Source: Desulfocurvus sp. (GTDB lineage: Bacteria; Desulfobacterota; Desulfovibrionia; Desulfovibrionales; Desulfovibrionaceae). From it: a stretch of 21,193 nt of DNA. Below the pieces are notes generated by a model. That model worked only from the letters and a program-made list of their open reading frames with translations, had not been told where the DNA came from and did no database searches. A program made the translations under genes and the position numbers. Of this stretch, positions 1 to 7,703 are shown in pieces; the first letter of the stretch is position 1; each line of letters opens with the position of its first letter. Location of the stretch: assembly GCF_023230885.1 (NCBI RefSeq), contig NZ_JALNWM010000026.1:1-21193 (forward strand), in the 5' to 3' direction.

Positions 1-334
1 AGAGAGGCGCCCGGGGTCGGGGGGGGGCGCGGGAGGTCCGGCGCCGGGGCGGGGAACGGCCGCGGGGGCCTGGAGCGCCTGGGCCGGGGCCGGAGGGGGG
101 GCGCGGGGGGGCGGCTGGGGCCCGGGGCGCCTGGGCTGCGGGCATGCCGGGGGCGGGAAAGTCCTTGACCGTGATAGATTGTTCTGGAAAAAACCCTGGT
201 TGGCGCCGAGCCCTGCCCGGGCGGCGCGCGGGTCGCGGGGCCCGTCGCGCGTGCGCCCGTGGCGGCCCGCCGCGCCCCGTCGGGGGGCCGGGCCAGGACT
301 TCAGCGCGCCTTCCGCGCACAGGACGATCCCCTC
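1..334. other. G-rich non-coding leader upstream of nfnA
   Basis: I see no convincing gene here. Roughly the first 135 bases are dominated by runs of three to nine G on the plus strand, and open frames crossing the region have no family resemblance and look like GC artefacts. An AT-rich island at about 158-195 breaks the composition and probably carries the control signals for the nfn pair. The reading frame of nfnA stays open back to 179, but that extension is Arg/Pro/Ala-rich and unlike the family, so it is treated as untranslated. Confidence 0.5.
158..195 (+). promoter_or_regulatory. AT-rich island, candidate nfn control region
   Basis: This is the only AT-rich stretch in the first 340 bases. 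It contains TTGACC at 165-170, which resembles a -35 box, TAGATT at 175-180, which resembles a -10 box, and an A6 run at 188-193. The two boxes are only four bases apart, so they cannot serve as one sigma-70 promoter. One of them may pair with an unrecognised partner, or the site may bind a regulator. It lies about 140-175 bases before the nfnA start. The composition break is directly visible; promoter function is inference. Confidence 0.3.
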
Positions 335-1177
335 ATGGCCCACCGCATCCTGCACAAGGAACAGCTCATTCCCGGCCAGACCAGCAAGCTCGTGGTCGAC
401 GCGCCGCACGTCGCGGCCAAGGCCCGGCCGGGCAATTTCGTCATCCTGCGCGTATGCGGGACGGGGGAGCGCATTCCCCTGACCATCGCCGACGCCGACC
501 CCGAGGCCGGGACCATCACCCTGGTCTATCTCGTGCTCGGCAAGTCCACGGCCATGCTCGAAGCCCTGAACGAGGGCGACGAGATCCTGGACCTGTGCGG
601 CCCCCTGGGCCGGGCCACGCGCATCGAGCCCTGCGGCACGGTGGTCTGCGTGGGCGGCGGCACGGGGGTGGCGGCCATGCACCACATCGCCAAGGGCCAC
701 CACCGCGCCGGCAACCGCGTGGCGGCCGTCATCGGCGCCCGCTGCGCCGACCTGCTGCTGTTCGAGCGGGAGCTTTCGGCCTTTTGCGACGAGGTGCTCG
801 TGTCCACCAACGACGGCAGCCGGGGCCACCGGGGGCTGGTCACCGAGGTGCTGCGCCAGCGCCTGGAGCGCGGCGAGGAGGTCGGCGAGGTGGTGGCCGT
901 GGGCCCGGTGCCGATGATGGCCGCCGTGGCCGAGACCACGCGGCCCTTCGGCGTGCGCACCACCGTGAGCCTGAACTCCATCATGCTCGACGGCATCGGC
1001 ATGTGCGGCGCCTGCCGCGTGACCGTGGCCGGGGACACGCGCTTCGCCTGCGTGGACGGGCCGGAGTTCGACGGCCACGAGGTGGATTTCAAGGAGCTGG
1101 CCCAGCGGCTGGCGGCCTTCAAGGAGATGGAGCGCGCGGCCCATGACCACTATTGCAGGTGCCAGGCCGATGCCTAG
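335..1177 (+). CDS. nfnA: NfnA-type FAD/NAD(P)-binding ferredoxin reductase subunit (SudB-like)
   Basis: 280 residues; small subunit of the NADH-dependent reduced ferredoxin:NADP oxidoreductase family (older name sulfide dehydrogenase beta subunit). An N-terminal FAD-binding beta-barrel has the RIPLT motif at 46-50. A nucleotide-binding domain follows, with a GGGTGV loop at 107-112. The C-terminal [2Fe-2S] site has Asp219, Cys224, Cys227 and Cys239 in the family pattern DGxxMCGxC...C. In characterised Nfn this subunit binds NAD(H), and its FAD and 2Fe-2S cluster pass electrons to NfnB. ATG at 335 is chosen because the family begins with a sequence like MAHRILHKEQ and an AGGA lies about 10 bases upstream. 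The gene overlaps nfnB by 35 bases, so the two are probably translationally coupled. A PyrK-like dihydroorotate dehydrogenase electron-transfer subunit is the alternative, but the neighbouring NfnB argues against it. Confidence 0.88.
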   Translation: MAHRILHKEQLIPGQTSKLVVDAPHVAAKARPGNFVILRVCGTGERIPLTIADADPEAGTITLVYLVLGKSTAMLEALNEGDEILDLCGPLGRATRIEPCGTVVCVGGGTGVAAMHHIAKGHHRAGNRVAAVIGARCADLLLFERELSAFCDEVLVSTNDGSRGHRGLVTEVLRQRLERGEEVGEVVAVGPVPMMAAVAETTRPFGVRTTVSLNSIMLDGIGMCGACRVTVAGDTRFACVDGPEFDGHEVDFKELAQRLAAFKEMERAAHDHYCRCQADA

Positions 1178-2597
1178 GCGCACGGCGTCGGCCGCCCCCC
1201 GGGTGCCCATGCCCGCGCAGCCCGCCGCCGAGCGGGTGCGCAACTTCGAGGAGGTGGCCCTGGGCTACACCTTCGACATGGCCGTGGCCGAGGCCCGGCG
1301 CTGCCTGCAATGCAAGCGCCCGCAGTGCGTCAGGGGCTGCCCGGTGGAGGTGCCCATCCCGGCCTTCATCGCCCACCTGGCCGCCGGAGACGTGGCCGCG
1401 GCGTACCGGGCCGTCAAGACGGCCAACAGCCTGCCCGCCATCTGCGGGCGCGTCTGCCCGCAGGAGACGCAGTGCGAGGGGGCCTGCATCCTGGGCCGCA
1501 AGGCCGAGCCCGTGGCCATCGGCCGCCTGGAGCGCTTCGTGGCCGACCAGTATGTGCATGTCGACGCCTGCGACCTGCTCACCGGCGCGCGCGACTGCGT
1601 GCCCGTGGACCCCTCGCGCCGGGTGGCCTGCATCGGCTCCGGGCCCGCGTCGCTCACCGTGGCGGGCTACCTGTCCTCGCGCGGGGCCCGGGTCACGGTG
1701 TTCGAAGCCCTGCACGAGGTCGGCGGGGTGCTGGTCTACGGCATCCCCGAGTTCCGCCTGCCCAAGGACCGCATCGTGGCCAAGGAGGTTCGCGCCCTGG
1801 GCACCCAGCAGGTGGAGTTCGTCACCAACCGCGTGGGCGGCAAGACCTTCAGCATCCGCGACCTGTTCGAGCAGGGCTTCTCGGCGGTGTTCATCGGCGT
1901 GGGCGCCGGGTTGCCCCGGTTCCTGGGCATCCCCGGCGAGAACCTGAACGGCGTGTTCACGGCCAACGAGTACCTGACGCGGGTGAACCTCGGCCGGGCC
2001 TACGACTTCCCCAACCACGACACCCCCGTGATCCTGGGCCGCAACGTCACGGTCTACGGCGCGGGCAACGTGGCCATGGACGCCGCGCGCACGGCCCTGC
2101 GCCTGGGCGCGGCCAGCGTGAGCGTGGTCTACCGGCGCACCGTGGCCGACATGCCCGCCCGCCGCGAGGAGATCGAGCACGCCCGGGAGGAGGGCGTGAT
2201 CATGCAGACCCTGGCGGCGCCGCTGGCCTTCTCGGGCGACGAGCGGTTCGCCCTGCGCTCGGTGACCCTCCAGGAGATGGAGCTGGGCGAGCCCGACGCC
2301 TCGGGCCGCCGCCGCCCGGTGCCCGTCGCGGGGCGGACCCGGGAGCTGGAAACGGACCTGGCCATCATCGCCGTGGGCACCCGGGCCAACCCGCTGCTCC
2401 TGGCCAGCGAGCCGGACATCGCCGTGGACGGGCGCGGCTACATCGTGGTGGACGAAGCCACCGGCGAGACGAGCATGCCCGGCGTCTACGCGGGCGGCGA
2501 CATCGTCACCGGCGCGGCCACGGTGATCCAGGCCATGGGCGCGGGGCGCCGCGCGGCCAGGGCCATCGCCCGGCGCCTGGGCTGCCCCGTGGAGTAG
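1143..2597 (+). CDS. nfnB: NfnB / glutamate synthase small-subunit-like FAD oxidoreductase (SudA-like)
   Basis: 484 residues; large subunit partner of NfnA. The N-terminal ferredoxin-like region carries two four-cysteine sets: Cys54, 57, 62, 66 and Cys101, 105, 111, 115. These fit two [4Fe-4S] clusters. An FAD-binding Rossmann loop follows (GSGPAS, 165-170), then an NADPH-binding loop (GAGNVAMD, 306-313), and a C-terminal FAD segment ending in YAGGDIVTGAATVIQAMGAG. In characterised Nfn this subunit carries the bifurcating FAD and couples NADPH oxidation to ferredoxin and NAD+ reduction. No GltB-like large subunit is adjacent, so a role in electron transfer rather than glutamate synthesis is favoured. 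ATG 1143 has AAGGAG about 15 bases upstream. ATG at 1170 would trim nine residues and is equally possible. The start lies inside nfnA. The annotation name GltA is often used for such proteins. Confidence 0.88.
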   Translation: MTTIAGARPMPRRTASAAPRVPMPAQPAAERVRNFEEVALGYTFDMAVAEARRCLQCKRPQCVRGCPVEVPIPAFIAHLAAGDVAAAYRAVKTANSLPAICGRVCPQETQCEGACILGRKAEPVAIGRLERFVADQYVHVDACDLLTGARDCVPVDPSRRVACIGSGPASLTVAGYLSSRGARVTVFEALHEVGGVLVYGIPEFRLPKDRIVAKEVRALGTQQVEFVTNRVGGKTFSIRDLFEQGFSAVFIGVGAGLPRFLGIPGENLNGVFTANEYLTRVNLGRAYDFPNHDTPVILGRNVTVYGAGNVAMDAARTALRLGAASVSVVYRRTVADMPARREEIEHAREEGVIMQTLAAPLAFSGDERFALRSVTLQEMELGEPDASGRRRPVPVAGRTRELETDLAIIAVGTRANPLLLASEPDIAVDGRGYIVVDEATGETSMPGVYAGGDIVTGAATVIQAMGAGRRAARAIARRLGCPVE

Positions 2598-2635
2598 CCC
2601 GGGCGGCGCGTGCAGGATGGTTTCATTCGGGGGCG

Positions 2636-2665
2636 TTGACTTTTTCGTCTTTTTCCGGCTAGCTT
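2636..2665 (+). promoter_or_regulatory. Candidate sigma-70 promoter for the binding protein-kinase pair
   Basis: TTGACT at 2636-2641 is followed 18 bases later by TAGCTT at 2660-2665, inside a pyrimidine/T-rich stretch that stands out from the GC-rich surroundings between nfnB and the next gene. Predicted transcription would begin about 38 bases before the GTG start at 2709. The -35 match is good and the -10 match is weak. Confidence 0.4.
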
Positions 2666-2708
2666 TTTGGGTCTTTTTCCCTTTCCTGTGATTCCGGCGG
2701 GGGGAACC

Positions 2709-3512
2709 GTGCCGCGTTCCGTCATTTTTCTCGTCGTGTTTGTTGTCCTTCTATGGGCCCGCCCGGGCGCCTGCGGGGAGCGCGTGATCCTGGCGGGAAC
2801 GGGCGACGGGCAGGAGGTCTTCGAGCATCTGGCCCGGGCCTACATGCGCGCCTACCCCGAAGACGCCGTGGACGTTCCGCCCACGGTGGGCTCCAGCGGC
2901 GGCGTGCGCTGCGCCGCGGCCGGAACCTGCGATGTCGCCCGGCTGGCCCGCCCCCTGAAGGACAAGGAACTGCGCTTCATGCTCGCCTACCAGCCCCTGG
3001 CGCGGGTGCCCGTGGTCTTCGCCTCCCACCCGGGGGTCGGGGTCCAGCGCCTTTCCCGGGCCCAGGCCGTGGGCGTGCTCACAGGCGGCATCACCAACTG
3101 GAAGGCCCTGGGCGGCCCGGATCACAGGATCCTGGTGGTCCAGCGCGAGCTGAGCGAGGCGCCCCACGCCGCCGTGGCCGCCCATCTGCCGGAGCTCGCG
3201 GGCCAGCCCCTGGCGGGCCGGGTCGCCTACGACGCCGCCGAGGCCCTGGCCGCCATCGCGGGCACCGAGTTCTCCTTCGGCATTGTCAGCCTGCCGGCGG
3301 CCCGCGCCCTGGGGCTGAACGTGATCTGGATCGAGGGGCTGGCCCCCGGCCCGTCGGGCGCCGTGCCTTCGGACTACCCGATGTGCATGACCCACGGCCT
3401 GGCCTGGCTCCCCGAGCCCGCGTCCGCAGTCCGGCGCTTTCTCGATTTCGTCCTGGGGCCCGAGGGCCGGGCCGCCCTGGCGGAATTGGACGTCCTGCCC
3501 CTGGCGCCGTAG
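2709..3512 (+). CDS. Exported PstS-like substrate-binding protein
   Basis: 267 residues from GTG 2709. The start is chosen because it opens a clean signal peptide (MPRSVIFLVVFVVLLWARPG, cleavage probably near ACG-ER) and follows a GGGGG stretch. A TTG at 2667 would add 14 unlikely residues. The mature part resembles the PBP-like/PstS fold: a GTGDGQEVFEHLARAYMRAY beginning, a GSSGGVRCA segment where phosphate-binding proteins have their ligand loop, and a GGITNWKALGG segment typical of the family. Only 15 bases separate it from the hybrid kinase, and no ABC permease or ATPase genes are nearby. It is therefore more likely a periplasmic sensing partner for the kinase than a transport component. 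The ligand is unknown; phosphate or another oxyanion is only a family-based guess. Confidence 0.75.
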   Translation: MPRSVIFLVVFVVLLWARPGACGERVILAGTGDGQEVFEHLARAYMRAYPEDAVDVPPTVGSSGGVRCAAAGTCDVARLARPLKDKELRFMLAYQPLARVPVVFASHPGVGVQRLSRAQAVGVLTGGITNWKALGGPDHRILVVQRELSEAPHAAVAAHLPELAGQPLAGRVAYDAAEALAAIAGTEFSFGIVSLPAARALGLNVIWIEGLAPGPSGAVPSDYPMCMTHGLAWLPEPASAVRRFLDFVLGPEGRAALAELDVLPLAP

Positions 3513-3527
3513 CGCCCGCCCCGGGTC

Positions 3528-6500
3528 ATGGGTTCCCTCAAAGGCCGTTTCCTGCTTGCCGTCCTGGCCGTGGCCGCCCTGGCCACCGGCCTGCTCGGCC
3601 TGTCCGCCGACGCCATCGTCTCCGCCCTGCTGGAGCGCAACCAGGCCGCGGTCCTTGGCGAGATCATGGACCGGATCACCGAGAACCTGGCCCTGCGCGA
3701 CGGCATGAAGCGCGCGGCATTCCTGCGCCTGGACGAGAGCCGCGAGGTGGACGGCTACGCCCGCAGCTTCGCCGAGCATCATGTGGCCCGGCTCTTCGAC
3801 ACCGCCAGCGGCGAGTTCGCCCTCATCGGCTACACCGACGCCGCCGGGGTGGAGGAGGTCAAGGTCGGGCGGGGCGGCACCCGTCCGGAGCTGAACGACA
3901 TCGCCGCCACGGGCCTCTGGGGCGAGGCCCTGCTCCGGCCGGGGCGGATATTCGTGCGCCCCGGCACCGGCGGAAGCGGGCCGCTGCCCCCGGGGATATA
4001 CTACGCCGTGGCCCGCCAGGAGTTGTCCGGCAGGGTTGCGGGCCTGCTGTACGCAATGGTCCCGGTGCAGGAGTTCTGCCGCAGCTTCCAGGCCATGCAG
4101 CTGGCCCTGCCCGGCACCCTGACCCTGGCCGCCGCCGACGGCACGCCCCTGCACAGCCAGGCCCTGGGGGCCGATCCCCTGCCCGCCCACGCCCTGGCCA
4201 GCCTGTTCGAGACGCGCGTGGACGAGCTGCCCGCGCTGCCCGGGGCCTGGCCGGTGGCGCGCGGCCTGCGGCTGGCCCGGGCGGACGGCCGCGACCTGGT
4301 GGTTGTCGAGGGCCGCGTTCCCGGGCTGGACTGGCGCTGCGCGCTGTGGATCCCCCGCGAGGCGTTCCTGGCGCCCCTGGCCGCGCTGCACCGGCAGGTG
4401 GCCTGGATCGGGGCGGCGATCCTGGCGGTGGCGGCCCTGGTGACCTTCCTGCTCGCGCGCTGGATCGGCCGCCAGGTGCGGCCCCTGGAGCGGGCCGTGG
4501 CCCGGGTGGCCGCCGGGGACTTCAGCGCCCGGGTCCAGGGAGCGCCCCGGGCGGAGTTCGGCCTGCTGGCCCGCAGCTACAACGCCATGCTCGACACCCT
4601 GGAGGGCTACGAGCGCAGCCTCGTGGCGGCCAACCAGTACCACGCCGAGCTCATCGCCCAGATGGGCGAGGGGCTGCTGGTTCTCGACGGGGCCGACCGC
4701 GTGACCCTGGCCAACCCGGCGGCCCGCCGCATCCTGGGCCGCGAGGGCGAGAGCCTGCTGGACCGTACCCTGGGCGAGGCCCTGGCGCCCTATCGGCGCC
4801 CGGACGACACGGACCTGCCCCCGGAGCGCGATTTTCAGGACCTGGAGCTCAGCCGCGCCGCCGAGGACGGCTCGCGGAGGTGGCTGTCCCTGTCGTGCGC
4901 GCGACTCAAGGCCGGGGACGGCACGCCCCAGGGCTCCCTGTGCCTGCTGCGCGACATTTCCCGGGCCAAGGGCGACGAGCAGGCCCTGCGCCTTTCGGCG
5001 CGCCGCTTCCGCGAAATGGCCGACCAGCTGCCCACGCCCATCGTCGAGGCGGGGCCGGAGTCCGAGGTGGTCTATGCGAACCAGGCCGCGCGCGATGCCT
5101 TCGGGTTCGCCTCCGAGCCGTCGGCGTCCCGGCCGAGCCTGCGGGGCCTGGTGGCCCCGGGCAGCCGGGGGCTCTTCGATTCCGCCGTGCGCCTGGCGGC
5201 CACGGGCCTGCCCTCGGGGCCGTGGGAGCTGGTCATGCAGCCCCTTGGCGGCGGCGAGCTGACCTGCCTGGCCCATCTGGCGCCGGTACACGACCCGTCC
5301 GGGGGCGCCGGGGGCGTGCGCCTGTCGGTCCACGACATCTCCGAGCGCAAGCGCGCCGAGCGGGCCGCCCTGGAGGCCAAGGAGGCCGCCGAGGCCGCCA
5401 CCCGCTCCAAGGGCGAGTTCGTCGCGGCCATGAGCCACGAACTGCGCAGCCCCCTGCACGGAATCTACGCCACGCTGCAAATGCTGGAGCGCACCGGGCT
5501 GGACCAGGAGCAGCGGCGGCTGCTGGAGCGGAGCCTGGACACCTGCCGCAGCCTTGTGGACGTGGTCAACGACGTGCTGGACATCTCGGGCCTGGACGCG
5601 GGGGCCCTGCGCCTGCGCGAGGCGCCGTTCGACCCGCGCGCCGCGGCGGCCCTGGTGCTGGACAACTTCCGCCCCCAGGCCCAGGCGCGCGGCCTGGCCC
5701 TGGAGGCGCTGGTCCACGAGGACGTGCCCCGGCGGCTGGTGGCCGACGAAGGGCGGTTGCGCCAGGTGCTGTTCAATCTCGTGTCCAACGCCGTGCGCTT
5801 CACCGACCGGGGATCGGTGCGCGTGGAGGCCGCCGCGCTGCCCCACGGGCTGCCCGGCGGGCGGTCGTTGGTGCTGTGGTCCGTGGTCGACACGGGCCGG
5901 GGCATCCCCGACGAGCTCCAGGGCGGGATATTCGAGGCATTCGCCCAGGCCGGGGACGCCCCGGTCCGGGGTGCGCGGGGCTCGGGGCTGGGGCTTGGCA
6001 TCGTGCGCAGGTTGGTGACCCTGTGGGGCGGCAGCCTGACCCTGGAGAGCGGTTGCGGTGCGGGCACTTCCGTCCATTTCACCCTGCCCGTCAAGGCCGC
6101 CCCGGAGCCCGGGGCGGCGGCGGAGCCCGGCGCCGGGCCGCCCGGGCCGCCCGTGCGCCGCCTGCGGGTGCTGGTGGTGGACGACGAGCCCCTGAACGTG
6201 ATGACCATCCAGCTCTTCCTGGAAGGCCAGGGGCACCGGGTCGTCTGCGCCCGCGACGGCGACGAAGCCCTGGCGGCCCTGGCCGGAGGCGGCTTCGACT
6301 GCGTGCTCATGGACGTGCAGATGGCCGGGCGCGACGGCCTGGAGGTCACCCGCGCCATCCGCTCGGGGGCCCACCCCGGGGTCGCGCCGGGGGTTCCCGT
6401 GGTGGCCATGACCGCCCACGCCCTGCCCGGCGACCGCGAGCGCGTTCTTGCGGCGGGCATGGACGGCTACATCGCCAAGCCCGCGTCCCTCGGCGAGCTG

Positions 6501-6542
6501 GAGACCCTGTTGCGCGAGGTGGCCGGGGGGGCTCCGGCCTAG
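3528..6542 (+). CDS. Membrane hybrid sensor histidine kinase (sensor-HAMP-PAS-PAS-HisKA-HATPase-REC)
   Basis: 1004 residues. A membrane segment at about 7-28 is followed by a periplasmic Cache-like sensor to about 288 and a second membrane segment at about 290-313. Next come HAMP (about 313-365), PAS 1 (about 375-485) and PAS 2 (about 500-615). The HisKA segment MSHELRSPLHG carries the phospho-acceptor His637. The HATPase domain (about 740-855) shows an N box (LFNLVSNAVRFT), DTGRGIP and GSGLGLGI. The C-terminal receiver has acidic residues Asp885/886, phospho-acceptor Asp929 and Lys984. No Hpt domain is present and no response regulator is adjacent, so the output partner is elsewhere. ATG 3528 is preceded by no clear Shine-Dalgarno, so translation may be coupled to the binding protein gene 15 bases upstream. 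The pairing suggests that the exported binding protein presents its ligand to the periplasmic domain, as TorT does to TorS. This is inference. Confidence 0.85.
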   Translation: MGSLKGRFLLAVLAVAALATGLLGLSADAIVSALLERNQAAVLGEIMDRITENLALRDGMKRAAFLRLDESREVDGYARSFAEHHVARLFDTASGEFALIGYTDAAGVEEVKVGRGGTRPELNDIAATGLWGEALLRPGRIFVRPGTGGSGPLPPGIYYAVARQELSGRVAGLLYAMVPVQEFCRSFQAMQLALPGTLTLAAADGTPLHSQALGADPLPAHALASLFETRVDELPALPGAWPVARGLRLARADGRDLVVVEGRVPGLDWRCALWIPREAFLAPLAALHRQVAWIGAAILAVAALVTFLLARWIGRQVRPLERAVARVAAGDFSARVQGAPRAEFGLLARSYNAMLDTLEGYERSLVAANQYHAELIAQMGEGLLVLDGADRVTLANPAARRILGREGESLLDRTLGEALAPYRRPDDTDLPPERDFQDLELSRAAEDGSRRWLSLSCARLKAGDGTPQGSLCLLRDISRAKGDEQALRLSARRFREMADQLPTPIVEAGPESEVVYANQAARDAFGFASEPSASRPSLRGLVAPGSRGLFDSAVRLAATGLPSGPWELVMQPLGGGELTCLAHLAPVHDPSGGAGGVRLSVHDISERKRAERAALEAKEAAEAATRSKGEFVAAMSHELRSPLHGIYATLQMLERTGLDQEQRRLLERSLDTCRSLVDVVNDVLDISGLDAGALRLREAPFDPRAAAALVLDNFRPQAQARGLALEALVHEDVPRRLVADEGRLRQVLFNLVSNAVRFTDRGSVRVEAAALPHGLPGGRSLVLWSVVDTGRGIPDELQGGIFEAFAQAGDAPVRGARGSGLGLGIVRRLVTLWGGSLTLESGCGAGTSVHFTLPVKAAPEPGAAAEPGAGPPGPPVRRLRVLVVDDEPLNVMTIQLFLEGQGHRVVCARDGDEALAALAGGGFDCVLMDVQMAGRDGLEVTRAIRSGAHPGVAPGVPVVAMTAHALPGDRERVLAAGMDGYIAKPASLGELETLLREVAGGAPA

Positions 6543-6629
6543 GTGCCGCCCGGGCCCCGGCCCCGCGTCCGCCCCGGCCGCAGGCCGTCCCCGTCTTCCC
6601 GTTTCCGGCGCGCCGCCCGTTTGCGGACG

Positions 6630-7046
6630 CTACTCCCCGATGATCTTGACCAGCACGCGCTTTTTGCGCCGCCCGTCGAACTCGCCGTAGAAGATGCGCT
6701 CCCAGGTGCCGAAATCCAGGCGGCCGTCGGTGACGGCCACCACCACCTCGCGGCCCATGATCTGGCGCTTCATGTGCGCGTCGGCGTTGTCCTCGCCCAC
6801 GTTGTGGCGGTAGCCGGACACCGGCTCGTGGGGCGCCAGGCGCTCCAGCCAGGCGTCGTAGTCGTGGTGCAGGCCGGATTCGTCGTCGTTGATGAACACG
6901 CTGGCGGTGATGTGCATGGCGTTGACCAGGCACAGGCCCTCGCGGATGCCCGACCGGGCCAGGCAGTCCTCCACCTCGGGGGTGATGTTCACGAAGGCTC
7001 GGCGCGTGGGCACCTGGAACCAGAGTTCCTTGCGGTAGGATTTCAT
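6630..7046 (-). CDS. yjbQ: YjbQ/UPF0047 family protein
   Basis: 138 residues, the normal length for this family. Recognisable features are the N-terminal MKSYRKELWFQVPTRRAFVN strand region, the conserved NAMHITASVFINDDE segment, HHDYDAWLERLAP, the RHNVGEDNADAHMKRQIMG motif rich in conserved His/Asn/Asp, and the closing FGTWERIFYGEFDG with KKRVLVKIIGE. The family is annotated as secondary thiamine-phosphate synthase because some members show weak activity of that kind in vitro; the physiological role is unsettled. ATG 7046 has a good GGGAGAA Shine-Dalgarno. The gene is the last of the minus-strand block and converges on the hybrid kinase gene 87 bases away. Nothing nearby points to thiamine metabolism. 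Confidence 0.88.
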   Translation of the reverse strand: MKSYRKELWFQVPTRRAFVNITPEVEDCLARSGIREGLCLVNAMHITASVFINDDESGLHHDYDAWLERLAPHEPVSGYRHNVGEDNADAHMKRQIMGREVVVAVTDGRLDFGTWERIFYGEFDGRRKKRVLVKIIGE

Positions 7047-7110
7047 GACGTTCTCCCGTTGTTGCGGGCCGGGGGCCCGGGGTGGGGGGGGCGGCCCGGG
7101 GCCGGGCGCG

Positions 7111-7641
7111 TCAGGCCGGGGGGCGCTGGCGCGGGGCCTTGCCGGGCAGAAACGAGCTGCGCAGGAAGCGCGGCTGGAAAAAGCGCAGGGGGTTGCGGGC
7201 CACGGCGTCGGGCAGCAGGTGATACCAGCGGTAGCCCATCGCATGGAACAGGCGGCGCGCGCGGCAGCCGTGCCCGGCCTCGCGGGCGGCCTGCAGGGCC
7301 GCGTCGCGCTGGCAGCGCGAACCGGCCACCAGGGCGAAGATGCGGCGGTTCCACCCGTGACGCGAGAGCATGGCCTTGATGCGCCGGTATTCGCGAAAGC
7401 GCGAGAAGCCGTCCAGCAGGCAGATGCAGGCCAGGCCCAGCCACCCGGCGGCCAGGACGGCGCAGGCCGAGGCCGCGCGGTGGCGGGCTTCGTCCAGATG
7501 GCCCAGGGCTGCCAGGGCCAGGGCGGTACAGACGGCCGCCGAGGCCAGGGCCGTGGCGTGGGGCAGGGGCGAGGCCCGCAGATAGCGCAGGGGCAGGGGC
7601 GGCGCGGGTGCGGCGGGGGAGCGGGGGCCGGGGGCTGGCAT
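7111..7641 (-). CDS. Small membrane protein of unknown function
   Basis: 176 residues; I do not recognise the family. A Pro/Ala-rich N-terminus is followed by two probable membrane helices at about 30-48 and 56-76. A basic, aromatic cytoplasmic tail of about 100 residues includes GFSRFREYRRIKAMLSRHGW and MGYRWYHLLPDAVARNPLRF and ends in a strongly basic stretch. The tail reads as real protein, with clustered Trp/Tyr/Phe and few low-complexity runs. ATG 7641 has GAGGA about 10 bases upstream. It sits 62 bases downstream of the phospholipase-like gene and 64 bases upstream of yjbQ, probably in the same transcript. The alternative of a frame artefact is unlikely given the Shine-Dalgarno and helices. 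Confidence 0.6.
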   Translation of the reverse strand: MPAPGPRSPAAPAPPLPLRYLRASPLPHATALASAAVCTALALAALGHLDEARHRAASACAVLAAGWLGLACICLLDGFSRFREYRRIKAMLSRHGWNRRIFALVAGSRCQRDAALQAAREAGHGCRARRLFHAMGYRWYHLLPDAVARNPLRFFQPRFLRSSFLPGKAPRQRPPA

Positions 7642-7703
7642 GGCTGTCGTGTCCTCGGCGGATGGGGGTGGCTCGCGGCCGGGCGGCCGGCTTGCGCCCG
7701 GGG

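Noticed and set aside
2751..6419. A 1222-codon minus-strand open frame opposite the binding protein and hybrid kinase
   Set aside because: Low-complexity Gly/Gln/Arg/Pro composition typical of the antisense shadow of GC-rich coding DNA. The plus-strand proteins have clear domains.
6575..6587. CGGCC-GCA-GGCCG hairpin after the hybrid kinase gene as a terminator
   Set aside because: The stem is only 5 bp, without a U tract. Such stems are common by chance in DNA this rich in G and C.
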